Made by a program: the position numbers and the translations under genes
In this document: piece by piece, positions 25,499 to 33,547 of the stretch
Numbering within the stretch: position 1 is the stretch's first letter
Layout of the letters: each line of letters begins with the position of its first letter
From: Bacillota bacterium
Lineage (GTDB): Bacteria; Bacillota; UBA4882; UBA8346
Direction of reading: 5' to 3'
Assembly: GCA_023435565.1 (NCBI GenBank)
Contig: JAEYRN010000069.1
Coordinates: 60,842 to 124,841, forward strand
Length of the DNA stretch: 64,000 nucleotides
Notes under the pieces: generated by a model
The model's input: only the letters and a program-made list of their open reading frames with translations
Told to the model about the DNA's origin: nothing
Database searches by the model: none

Positions 25499-26010
25499 GT
25501 AAAGAGATGCAAATTTTACCCGAAGATTTGGAGAAGGCTTATCACAAGTTACTACAAGAAATGGAGGCCGCCGGTTATCATCTCAACCCGGATCTAGAGG
25601 TTACTAAAGCCTTGATCGAGTCTTTGCTGATTAATGAGGCAAGGTACGGATATCAGGCCTGTCCCTGTCGGCTGTCTTCCGGAAAAAAAGAAGAAGATTT
25701 AGATATAATCTGTCCCTGTGATTATCGGGATCCTGATCTAACTGAACATGGGGCATGTTATTGCGCGTTATATGTATCGGATAAAATTCATAAAGGTGAA
25801 GCAAAAGCTAAGCCGATCCCGGAAAGAAGACCGGGACGAGAGGAGCGACTAAAAAAATTGACTACCAATTCAAATAGCGGCGAAATCAAAAATCTGGCAT
25901 ATCCCGTATGGCGTTGTAAAGTTTGTGGTTATTTGTCCGCCCGTAATGAGCCACCAGAGGTTTGTCCGATCTGTAAAGCCAAAAAAGAAAGGTTTGAAAG
26001 GTTTCTATGA
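25495..26010 (+). CDS. Ferredoxin:thioredoxin reductase catalytic-type protein with rubredoxin-like tail
   Basis: 171 aa. The FTR beta fold is marked by three CxC pairs: CPC (56-58), CPC (73-75), CYC (88-90), which in the family hold a 4Fe-4S cluster beside the redox disulfide. After a basic linker a rubredoxin-like zinc/iron knuckle follows (WRCKVCGYLS...EVCPICKAKK; Cys 141, 144, 157, 160). Start ATG 25495, overlapping the glutaredoxin stop; a longer frame from 25447 lies inside that gene. Inference: it reduces the neighbouring glutaredoxin-like protein with electrons from ferredoxin. Confidence 0.88.
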   Translation: MSKEMQILPEDLEKAYHKLLQEMEAAGYHLNPDLEVTKALIESLLINEARYGYQACPCRLSSGKKEEDLDIICPCDYRDPDLTEHGACYCALYVSDKIHKGEAKAKPIPERRPGREERLKKLTTNSNSGEIKNLAYPVWRCKVCGYLSARNEPPEVCPICKAKKERFERFL

Positions 26011-26627
26011 AAGATAGAGATGCCAAAGAATTATTCCGATGCGGTTGGGCGGGAAGCGATCCGTTATACATCGAATACCACGATACGGAATGGGGTGTCC
26101 CGGTTATCGACGACCGGACATTATTTGAATTTTTGATTTTAGAAGGAGCACAAGCCGGTTTGAGTTGGGTTACTATTCTGCGAAAAAGGGAGAACTATCG
26201 CAAAGCTTTTGATAACTTTGAAGCTTTAAAAATAGCCGCTTATACTGAAGAAAAAATCAATCAATTAATCAATAATCCGGGGATTATCCGGAACCGTCGC
26301 AAGATTGAAGCGGCTGTTTTGAATGCGCAAGCTTTTTTAAAGATCCAAAAAGAATTCGGCAGTTTTGCCAATTATCTTTGGAGCTTTGTCCAGAATAAAC
26401 CTATCCAAAATAATTGGGAGAATCTAAAGGAAGTACCGGTCCTGACAAACGAATCACAGTCCTTAAGCGGAGACTTGCAAAAGCGCGGTTTTAAATTTGT
26501 TGGGCCTACAATTTGCTACGCTTTGATGCAAGCAATAGGGATGGTCAACGACCATACGGTTGATTGTTTTAGACATGGCGAAATAAGGAACTTAGCCAAA
26601 GAGATCGAAATTCTAAAATTGGTTTAA
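26007..26627 (+). CDS. tag: DNA-3-methyladenine glycosylase I
   Basis: 206 aa. Removes 3-methyladenine from DNA. Typical start RCGWAGSDPLYIEYHDTEWGVP, then LILEGAQAGLSWVTILRKRENYRKAFDNF, and GFKFVGPTICYALMQAIGMVNDH with the zinc-binding Cys/His residues at the N- and C-terminal ends (C12; H near 187; C near 191; H near 194). Overlaps the FTR-like gene by ATGA. Confidence 0.94.
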   Translation: MKDRDAKELFRCGWAGSDPLYIEYHDTEWGVPVIDDRTLFEFLILEGAQAGLSWVTILRKRENYRKAFDNFEALKIAAYTEEKINQLINNPGIIRNRRKIEAAVLNAQAFLKIQKEFGSFANYLWSFVQNKPIQNNWENLKEVPVLTNESQSLSGDLQKRGFKFVGPTICYALMQAIGMVNDHTVDCFRHGEIRNLAKEIEILKLV

Positions 26628-26670
26628 AGGGGATTAACAATTAATTAAGGTTAATTTCGTTGAAATTTTA

Positions 26671-26700
26671 TTGACTGATAGTCAGTCAGTAAAATATAAT
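26671..26700 (+). promoter_or_regulatory. Promoter and TetR operator of the ABC export operon
   Basis: TTGACT (26671-26676), an 18-base spacer, perfect TATAAT (26695-26700). The palindrome ACTGATAGTCAGT (26674-26686) begins within the -35 and continues into the spacer, ideally placed for repression. The TGACTGA/TCAGTCA type is common for TetR regulators. Confidence 0.75.
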
Positions 26701-26752
26701 GAAAGTAATGAAAGGATACAATAACAAATTAGATTCCTGTGGAGGGTTAACT

Positions 26753-27352
26753 ATGGCGCGAGTAACTAAAGACCCGGAAGAACGTAAAGAAGAAATAATG
26801 ATGGCCGCTTTTCAGTTGTTTGCAACTAAAGGCTTCGAAGAAACAGCTGTGAGCGATATTGTAAAAAAAGTTGGCGTAGCTCAAGGATTGTTCTATTATT
26901 ATTTCAAATCTAAGGAACAAGTATTAGAGGCTGTTTTAGAACATTATTCAGGAGAATTGCTTCAAAAGATAGACCATATTGTTCTGGATGTCTCAAAAAA
27001 TGCTTTGGAAAAAATGCAAGCCATCTTTGACGCTATTTTCGATTTTGGCGAATATGACGACCGGATGGTAAGTTACGCCCATAGTCCGGAAAATGCCGAA
27101 ATGCACCAACGTTTCATGTTCCAGACCATTAAAAAGTTGTTACCGATTTTAACGGAAGTGGTCAAGCAAGGAGTCAGGGAAAGATTGTTTGAAACATCAT
27201 ACCCTGAGGAGACAACAGCAGTTTTATTAATGGGAATAGGCGCTTATCTTCATTCAGTCGAAGACCTTTTTGTACAAAAAGAAGTCTTTCACGTCAAAAA
27301 AAGAGCTTTCATTGACATAATTATTAGGGCCCTAGGGATTAAGAATGCTTGA
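26753..27352 (+). CDS. TetR/AcrR family transcriptional regulator
   Basis: 199 aa. N-terminal helix-turn-helix: RKEEIMMAAFQLFATKGFEETAVSDIVKKVGVAQGLFYYYFKSKEQVL. The ligand domain is not assignable. The ATG at 26753 has GGAGGG six bases upstream; an upstream ATG at 26699 lies on the -10 box. First gene of an operon with an ABC ATPase, an FtsX-like permease and a membrane-fusion protein, and it most likely represses that operon. Confidence 0.92.
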   Translation: MARVTKDPEERKEEIMMAAFQLFATKGFEETAVSDIVKKVGVAQGLFYYYFKSKEQVLEAVLEHYSGELLQKIDHIVLDVSKNALEKMQAIFDAIFDFGEYDDRMVSYAHSPENAEMHQRFMFQTIKKLLPILTEVVKQGVRERLFETSYPEETTAVLLMGIGAYLHSVEDLFVQKEVFHVKKRAFIDIIIRALGIKNA

Positions 27353-27374
27353 TATTGATATAGGAGAGTTAAAA

Positions 27375-28085
27375 ATGGATCAGAAAATCCTTTTTAATTT
27401 AGAAAAAGTAACCAAGGAATACAATATGGGCGAGGTAAAAGTGACCGCCTTAAAAGATGCTGATTTTAATCTGTTCAAAGGTGAGTTGGTGGTAGTGTTA
27501 GGGCCAAGCGGTTCCGGGAAGAGCACTTTATTAAACATCATGGGTGGTATGGATACGCCTACAAAAGGCCGGATCTGTTTTGGCGCAATGGATATTTCTG
27601 CTCTAAATGAACAAGCACTGACTTCTTTTCGAAGACATCAAGTTGGGTTCGTCTTTCAATTTTATAATCTAATGCCTAACCTTACTGTTCGAGAAAATGT
27701 CGAACTGGCAACGGAAATAACTGAAAATCCCCTTAATGTCGATGAAGTTTTGGAACAAGTCGGACTTGGGAAACGGGCCAGCCACTTTCCGGCCCAATTA
27801 AGCGGAGGGGAGCAACAAAGAGTAGCCATCGCCCGGGCAGTAGCTAAGAACCCGGAAGTTCTTTTATGTGATGAACCAACCGGTGCGTTGGATCACCTTA
27901 CCGGGGTCAAAGTGCTGCGGTTATTATACGATATCAATCAAAACACCGGGAAAACGGTGATAATAATTACCCACAATCAGCCAATCGCCGGAATCGCAGA
28001 CCGGGTCATCAAAATGAGCAGCGGTGAAATTGTTGAGATTATTGAAAACCGACAAAGGATTGAACCCGAAAAGGTAGAGTGGTAA
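27375..28085 (+). CDS. ABC transporter ATP-binding protein (MacB/LolD type)
   Basis: 236 aa. Walker A GPSGSGKST (about residue 42), Q-loop VFQFYNLMPNLTVRENV, signature LSGGEQQRVAIARA, Walker B LLCDEPTGALD, and H-loop IIITHN are all present, so it should be active. The ATG at 27375 follows AGGAGAG; the ATG at 27345 overlaps the TetR gene and lacks a site. It works with the next permease. Confidence 0.95.
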   Translation: MDQKILFNLEKVTKEYNMGEVKVTALKDADFNLFKGELVVVLGPSGSGKSTLLNIMGGMDTPTKGRICFGAMDISALNEQALTSFRRHQVGFVFQFYNLMPNLTVRENVELATEITENPLNVDEVLEQVGLGKRASHFPAQLSGGEQQRVAIARAVAKNPEVLLCDEPTGALDHLTGVKVLRLLYDINQNTGKTVIIITHNQPIAGIADRVIKMSSGEIVEIIENRQRIEPEKVEW

Positions 28086-28099
28086 AGAGGTTAGATGCG

Positions 28100-30466
28100 A
28101 TGAACAAACTCAATATTATGTTGTTTAGGGAAATCGGCAAGGCCAAGGGGCAATTTATTGCCGCTGCGGCGGTAATAATGGCTGGAATTGTCATGTTTAC
28201 AGCAACATACCTATCTTACCGTAATTTAAAAAATTCCCTTGAACTTTATTACGAACAGTACCGGTTCCTGGATTATTATGCCGAAGCGAGCTATATACCG
28301 CAATATATTGTGGATCGGGTAAAAAAAATCGATGGGGTTGATTCTGCTTGCGGCCGAATTAGTGTCGATGTCGGGGCTGATGTTGGCGAAGAACGGCGGA
28401 TCACTTTAAGAATCATTTCTTTACCCGAATACCGGTCCCCGGTATTGAACCGGGTAGCAGTTATTTCCGGCGGATATTTTAATGATCAAGTCGAAAATTC
28501 ATGCCTGATTAATCAAAAGTTTGCCGAGTACAATAAGTTGTCTAAGGGTGGAATTATCAAGGCCATCATTGACAAACGAATCTATGAACTCAAAATCGAT
28601 GGAATTGTGAGCAGTCCAGAATTTATTTATGCAATGAAATCGGCAGACTCCTTGTTTTCCGCGTCGGAAAATTTCGGCGTCATTTATATAAAAGAAACGA
28701 CTGCTTTCGAATTGTTCGGTTTTAATCATTGCTTTAACCAGTTGCATATAAGGTTCTCAGCAAAGGCCGATCGCCAAAAGATAATCAATCGGATTGAAAG
28801 GCTGCTTGTTCCCTATGGGTTTACTACCGGGGTTGAACGGAAGGACCAGCTAAGCAATAACATGATTGAAAACGAGCTTTCGGAATTGGAAAATATGGCG
28901 GTGATGTTCCCGGTTTTATTTTTGTCGGTAGCAGCGATGATTATTTATAACATGTTGCGCCGGATTATCAATAACCAGCGAACTCAAATCGGGGTCCTGA
29001 AATCTTTCGGGTATTCCAACCGGCGAATTATCGGTCATTACATGGGGTATGCGGCGTTAATCGGGTTGGCCGGGGCTTCGGTAGGTTCTCTTTTGGGTAT
29101 GTATACCGGTTCAATTTTAACGGCTATGTATACCAAAATATATAACATACCGGTATTAAAAAGCGCCATTTATTGGGAGGTTTTTTTGATCGGCCCCGGA
29201 ATCAGTATGATTGTTTGTTTGATTGCCGGATTTAATTCAGCCTGTAAAATATTGAGTATCGAGCCGGCGCAGGCAATGCGTTCCGAAACGCCCAAAGCCG
29301 GGCGGCGGATTTTTTTGGAACAAATCAGTTTTATTTGGAACCGGTTGACTTTCGGTTGGAAAATGAGTTTAAGAAATATTTTTCGCAGTAGGCAACGGGC
29401 CTTTTTAACCTTACTAGGCATGGCCTTTACGATGATGTTTTTTATAATTTCACTTTATTTTTTAGATGCTGTCGATTATCTTTTGAAGCAACATTTTTTT
29501 GTCTTTCAAAAACAGGACTATAAAGTAACTTTTGCAGATCCTTCCTCATTTTACGACGCTTTGGAATTAAACCGGATTAAAGGGGTTAGAAAGGCCGAGC
29601 CGGTGCTGGAAATACCGGCGCAGCTGATTAACGGCTGGATGAAAGAAGATACAATGGTAGTCGGACTGAGTCGGTATAATACCTTTTACCGATTGACCGA
29701 CAGTAATCATAATACGGTTACGGTTCCCGTTAAAGGAATATTGATAGCTGAAAGATTGGCTGAAAAATTGCGGGTAACCAAAGGGGAAACCATTACCTTA
29801 AAAACCTATCAGGGGCGAATCCTGAAAAAAGATATTAAGGTCGCCGGTACGGTCAAACAGTACGCCGGGGCAAACTGTTATATGGACTTGGAGGAACTGG
29901 GCGGCTTATTGGAAGAAGGCAGGTTTGCCAATGGGGCGTTACTCGGTATTGAAAATGGTATGGAGCGCATTGTTAGGAAGGAAATCTTTAAAATTCCCGG
30001 AGTTGAAACTCTGGAGTCGCGGGTCAACTCATACCGGGCGTTTCTGCAATTCATGGAATTTATCTATACTTTTATTATTCTAATGCTCATTTTCGGTTCA
30101 ATAATGGGTTTTGCGATTGTTTTCAATACGACGGTTATCAATATTACGGAACGCCGCCGGGAATTAGCCTCGTTGAAAGTATTGGGCTATACGGCAGGGG
30201 AAATCGAGCTGACCGTTTTTAGGGAAAATGTTTGTTTGGGGATGTTGGCGATTTTGCCCGGCTTTTTATTGGGTAGAATCATGTGCGGATTGCTCTCCAG
30301 GATGTTCGGCGGCGAGATGATAACCTTGGAAGTATTCATTTATCCGAAGACTTACCTGATCACTGCTATTAGCGGGTTAGTTTTTATTATCATGGCCCAG
30401 TTGTCTAATAGAAAAAATATTACCGGTTTGAATATGGTTGAGGTCTTAAAAAATCGTGAAGGATGA
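28100..30466 (+). CDS. ABC transporter permease, double FtsX-like
   Basis: 788 aa. Eight predicted membrane segments in two groups of 1+3: near the N-terminus (FIAAAAVIMAGIVMFTATYL), at about 265-390, at about 430, and at about 650-780. The segments are separated by two large extracytoplasmic domains, as in export permeases of the FtsX/MacB superfamily that do not carry a substrate through the membrane but act as mechanotransmitters. The ATG at 28100 has AGAGG upstream; the GTG at 28079 overlaps the ATPase gene. Substrate unknown. Confidence 0.92.
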   Translation: MNKLNIMLFREIGKAKGQFIAAAAVIMAGIVMFTATYLSYRNLKNSLELYYEQYRFLDYYAEASYIPQYIVDRVKKIDGVDSACGRISVDVGADVGEERRITLRIISLPEYRSPVLNRVAVISGGYFNDQVENSCLINQKFAEYNKLSKGGIIKAIIDKRIYELKIDGIVSSPEFIYAMKSADSLFSASENFGVIYIKETTAFELFGFNHCFNQLHIRFSAKADRQKIINRIERLLVPYGFTTGVERKDQLSNNMIENELSELENMAVMFPVLFLSVAAMIIYNMLRRIINNQRTQIGVLKSFGYSNRRIIGHYMGYAALIGLAGASVGSLLGMYTGSILTAMYTKIYNIPVLKSAIYWEVFLIGPGISMIVCLIAGFNSACKILSIEPAQAMRSETPKAGRRIFLEQISFIWNRLTFGWKMSLRNIFRSRQRAFLTLLGMAFTMMFFIISLYFLDAVDYLLKQHFFVFQKQDYKVTFADPSSFYDALELNRIKGVRKAEPVLEIPAQLINGWMKEDTMVVGLSRYNTFYRLTDSNHNTVTVPVKGILIAERLAEKLRVTKGETITLKTYQGRILKKDIKVAGTVKQYAGANCYMDLEELGGLLEEGRFANGALLGIENGMERIVRKEIFKIPGVETLESRVNSYRAFLQFMEFIYTFIILMLIFGSIMGFAIVFNTTVINITERRRELASLKVLGYTAGEIELTVFRENVCLGMLAILPGFLLGRIMCGLLSRMFGGEMITLEVFIYPKTYLITAISGLVFIIMAQLSNRKNITGLNMVEVLKNREG

Positions 30467-30476
30467 GGTTTTTTGC

Positions 30477-31604
30477 ATGTTTAAAAATAAAACAATTACG
30501 GGATTGACAATTGGATTGGCTATTGTTGCCGTAGGGTACTTATTCAACCATTTTCAGGCGACCGAAGTTCAGGTAGGGACCACTCTCCGAGGTGAGCTGG
30601 CGGAGTACATCGAAGTCCGAGGAAAAGTCGAGAAGGATCGGAGAGAAATAATCTCCAGTAAATGGTCGGGTGTGGTCGGAGATATCTTAGTTAAAGAAGG
30701 AAGCGTTGTCCATCCGAATACTCCACTGTTAACTTTGAAAGTATTAAATTCGGGTAGCGCTGCGGCCGAGATGGAAAAGGCCCGTATTTCAGCGAAAGCC
30801 GCTTTACGGGATTTTAATTATAAGAATGAAAAATTGGAGAAATACCGGAAGCTTTATCTTGAAGGAATTGTTTCCGAAGAAGAAATCAATGACTTGGAAA
30901 TGTCGGTAACTGCGGCTGAGGCAATCCGAATCGAAGCCGAACAGCAATATAAAATTGTGGCTGAAAATCTCTTGGTCAATGTTAAACCGGGACTGGAACC
31001 GGGGAATGGAAGGTTAGCTGTTCGCGCCGGTATTACCGGAAAGATTTTAGCCAAATATATTGATAGTGGGGCTAGCATAGAGTCGGGGGCTCCTTTATTC
31101 GAAGTGGAACGGGAGAACTCTGCTTATTATATCAGGGCTGATGTGTTGACCGACGATGCGGTAAAATTAAAACTGGGCCAAACTGCAATCCTCACAGGTG
31201 AGGTATTGAATGACTCGGAATTACCGGGCAGGATTGTTTATATTGCTCCAAAGGCGGAAACCACCCTATCTTCCCTGGGTGTAGAGCAACAAAGGGTAGA
31301 AGTCAGAATCAATTATCCTTATCTAGATTTACCTCTCAAACTTGGCTATGGAGTTGATGTTAAAATAATCGCCGCGCTGGAAGCGGATACTCTTTTCGTG
31401 CCGGATAAGGCGGTCTTTGAAAAAGACGGTGCGGACCATGTTTTGGCGATTATAGATAATAAACTAAAATTAATACAAATTGAAACCGGTATTGAAAATG
31501 ATGATTACATTCAAATACTAAAAGGGCTGCAAGAGGGGGACAAAATAGTGGTAGAACCGGATAATAAATTGAAACCGGGAATGAGAGTCAAAGCCGGGAC
31601 TTGA
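30477..31604 (+). CDS. Periplasmic adaptor (HlyD/MacA-type membrane fusion protein)
   Basis: 375 aa. N-terminal anchor (ITGLTIGLAIVAVGYLFNHF), then lipoyl-like half VVGDILVKEGSVVHPNTPLLTL, a helical hairpin (about residues 95-160) and the second half RAGITGKILAKYIDSGASIESGAPLFEV, then beta-barrel and membrane-proximal domains. ATG 30477 has GATGAGG seven bases upstream; GTG 30456 overlaps the permease. With the ATPase and permease it forms a MacAB-like exporter. In a diderm cell it would connect to an outer-membrane TolC, but no tolC-like gene is here. Confidence 0.92.
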   Translation: MFKNKTITGLTIGLAIVAVGYLFNHFQATEVQVGTTLRGELAEYIEVRGKVEKDRREIISSKWSGVVGDILVKEGSVVHPNTPLLTLKVLNSGSAAAEMEKARISAKAALRDFNYKNEKLEKYRKLYLEGIVSEEEINDLEMSVTAAEAIRIEAEQQYKIVAENLLVNVKPGLEPGNGRLAVRAGITGKILAKYIDSGASIESGAPLFEVERENSAYYIRADVLTDDAVKLKLGQTAILTGEVLNDSELPGRIVYIAPKAETTLSSLGVEQQRVEVRINYPYLDLPLKLGYGVDVKIIAALEADTLFVPDKAVFEKDGADHVLAIIDNKLKLIQIETGIENDDYIQILKGLQEGDKIVVEPDNKLKPGMRVKAGT

Positions 31605-31615
31605 AATTTTGCTGG

Positions 31616-31640
31616 GGATTAAGTTTTAATGACTTAATCC
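31616..31640 (+). other. Hairpin after the export operon
   Basis: GGATTAAGT / ACTTAATCC, 9-bp stem, 7-base loop, no T tract. It may mark the 3' end of the operon or stabilise the transcript. Confidence 0.4.
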
Positions 31641-31689
31641 GATAATAATAGTAATTTGATTCTTATCAAAGTGCGAGGAGGGGTTTGAA

Positions 31690-32778
31690 ATGGACTCGTT
31701 TCCAGTTATAACATCAAAGATATCGCCCCTAACTAAGAAATTTAATTTTATCAAGAGGTCTTGGTTGAGCTATTTGGCATTAATAACAACTGTTGTGACC
31801 GCTTTTAATTACATTTTAGGTTTTGCCACTCCGGTAGTGTTATTGGGAGCAGCGTTCTTTTTATTGGTTAGATTATTATTGAACATTTTTGAGGAGTTAT
31901 TGGATCAGAACCGGGGACAACTTCCAATGGGCGAACAAATCGCGAGAATTGTACCGGATATCTATGCCGACATAGTTTTAATGTTTGGTATCGGGTTGTC
32001 CAGGTTTTGCCATCCGATATTTGCATTGCTCGGGTTAGTCTCGGTCTTATTAATAAATATTACCGGAATATTAGGGAAAACCATTGGCGTGGAGATGCAG
32101 CGGCAAGGACCGTTAGGGAAGAAATCAAGTACCATTCTAATAATTGTTTTTACATTAATTCAATATTTTGGGCATGGTAAGGTATTTTTTGGACTTCAGC
32201 TTTCCGTATTGGAATGGTTGTTAGTTATCTTTTTTGTTTTGGGGCAAATTACGGTTTTTAATCGGTTGCGGGGTACTTTTGGACAGATTTTCAAATTGGA
32301 ATGGATGAATGGAGAAAAATATCAGGAAGTAAATAAGAAAATTTTGGTGGTTTATGATTCCCATACCGGGAACACCGAAAAGGTCGCCGAAGAAATCTCC
32401 CATTGTTTAAACTCCGGGGTCCGTAAAATCGAAGAGGCTTGGAATTTGAAAGGTCGCGACTTTGACCTGGTTATTGTCGGTTCTCCGAATATTAATTCTT
32501 TACCGTCTTTGAAAGTGACCAGCTTTGTAAAAGATCATCCAGATATTAAAAATTACGCGGTTTTTATTACCTATAGCATACCGGTTTGGGGGTGGTTTAC
32601 CTCCAGACTATGCTTTACCTATTTTAAGAAAGCTTTAAAGCGAAAACCGCTGGCCGTATTCGCCTGCAAGGCTTATAACCCCAGGTTTGGTTTATTTCAG
32701 GGACGACCTAACGCTAATGATTTGTTGAAGAGTTTCTTATTTGGCGTCAGAATTTCGAAGCTGTTAAAGAAAGCATGA
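31690..32778 (+). CDS. Membrane protein with CDP-alcohol-transferase-like N-terminus fused to a flavodoxin
   Basis: 362 aa. Residues 20-205 hold about five or six membrane segments. RIVPDIYADIVLMFGIGLS (about residue 87-105) and the later MQRQGPLGKKSSTILIIV resemble the second half of the CDP-alcohol phosphatidyltransferase motif (G...DxxxD, then GPLG-R-ER); the first half (DxxDGxxAR) is not intact (EELLDQNRGQ). Residues 213-362 are a flavodoxin: ILVVYDSHTGNTEKVAEEI is the FMN-phosphate loop. GGAGGGG precedes the ATG. No function is claimed; the flavodoxin part is well supported, the membrane part only tentatively. Confidence 0.75.
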   Translation: MDSFPVITSKISPLTKKFNFIKRSWLSYLALITTVVTAFNYILGFATPVVLLGAAFFLLVRLLLNIFEELLDQNRGQLPMGEQIARIVPDIYADIVLMFGIGLSRFCHPIFALLGLVSVLLINITGILGKTIGVEMQRQGPLGKKSSTILIIVFTLIQYFGHGKVFFGLQLSVLEWLLVIFFVLGQITVFNRLRGTFGQIFKLEWMNGEKYQEVNKKILVVYDSHTGNTEKVAEEISHCLNSGVRKIEEAWNLKGRDFDLVIVGSPNINSLPSLKVTSFVKDHPDIKNYAVFITYSIPVWGWFTSRLCFTYFKKALKRKPLAVFACKAYNPRFGLFQGRPNANDLLKSFLFGVRISKLLKKA

Positions 32779-32850
32779 AAATCAGGAAATAGTATATTAA
32801 AAAAGATTAACGCCATCCAGTTCAGTCTAGGCAGAATAAATATCGGTCCA

Positions 32851-32892
32851 TATCCTTGGAAAAATTTTTAAGGGATGATGACGCCAAGGATA
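32851..32892. other. Inverted repeat in a convergent spacer
   Basis: TATCCTTGG (32851-32859) and CCAAGGATA (32884-32892), 24-base loop, in the spacer between the flavodoxin fusion and the YoaP remnant. Confidence 0.4.
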
Positions 32893-32914
32893 TAAGGGTA
32901 TAGTGTAGATCAAT

Positions 32915-33361
32915 TTAGATTAATCCCTTACTCTCCAAAAGCTTTTCAAATTTCTTATCGGATAAGATTTCATTGGTCACGAATTCGCCATTATAAAATA
33001 GACTATATGTTGTAAACGGTGCGGGCGCGTTTTGGGCCTGGGTTGTCGTTTGATATTTGATAACCTTAAATGCAACCCCTCTCTTTTTCGCTACCTCCGC
33101 AAGTAAAGGAACATATTTCTCGGTAAAGGGGCACTGGTTACTATAATACAATACAAAACCCGGTTCCGCGATTCTAGCGTTTTTTGCGCAAGACTTGAAG
33201 CATGGTTTAGAACAATTCTGTTCAAAAGGATAATACATCAATTCATAATATGGCTCAGCCTTATCAGCTAACAAAAAACCTTTGTGTTTGAGATACTTGG
33301 GATCCGACAAAAACGGCAGTTTCTTTTGGGAAGTAAGAGTGAAGATATTATTTGCAATCTG
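32915..33361 (-). pseudogene. 5'-truncated GNAT-YoaP gene (YoaP domain remnant)
   Basis: The C-terminal part of a YoaP-type N-acetyltransferase: KKLPFLSDPKYLKHKGF, then AEPYYELMYYPF, GFVLYYSNQCPFTEKYV and PAPFTTYSLFYNGEFVTNEILS. Full-length homologs start with a GNAT domain of about 100 residues before this point. Here the frame is open back only to 33361, where an in-frame TGA (33364-33362) stops it, and there is no GNAT coding sequence in the 180 bp beyond. The only starts (a TTG at 33310) have no ribosome site. Read as a truncated remnant; a stand-alone YoaP domain is less likely. Confidence 0.7.
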
Positions 33362-33497
33362 TCACCATAAAGTATAGCTTCATTTTTAATAAGTGATTCA
33401 TCTTTTGACCCCATTTTTGCGATTTACCTTTATTATAACTTTTCTAAGATGACAACAGTATGTCAGTTTATATTTATTGAACATTCAATGAAATAAG

Positions 33498-33522
33498 AAA
33501 AACCAACCAAGGGCTGGTTTTT
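33498..33522 (-). terminator. Terminator of the NFACT gene
   Basis: AAAAACCA / TGGTTTTT stem with a 9-base loop; on the minus strand it ends with T residues, 26 bp after the NFACT stop codon. Confidence 0.7.
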
Positions 33523-33547
33523 CTATGGTTATATCAATGTTTGCACA

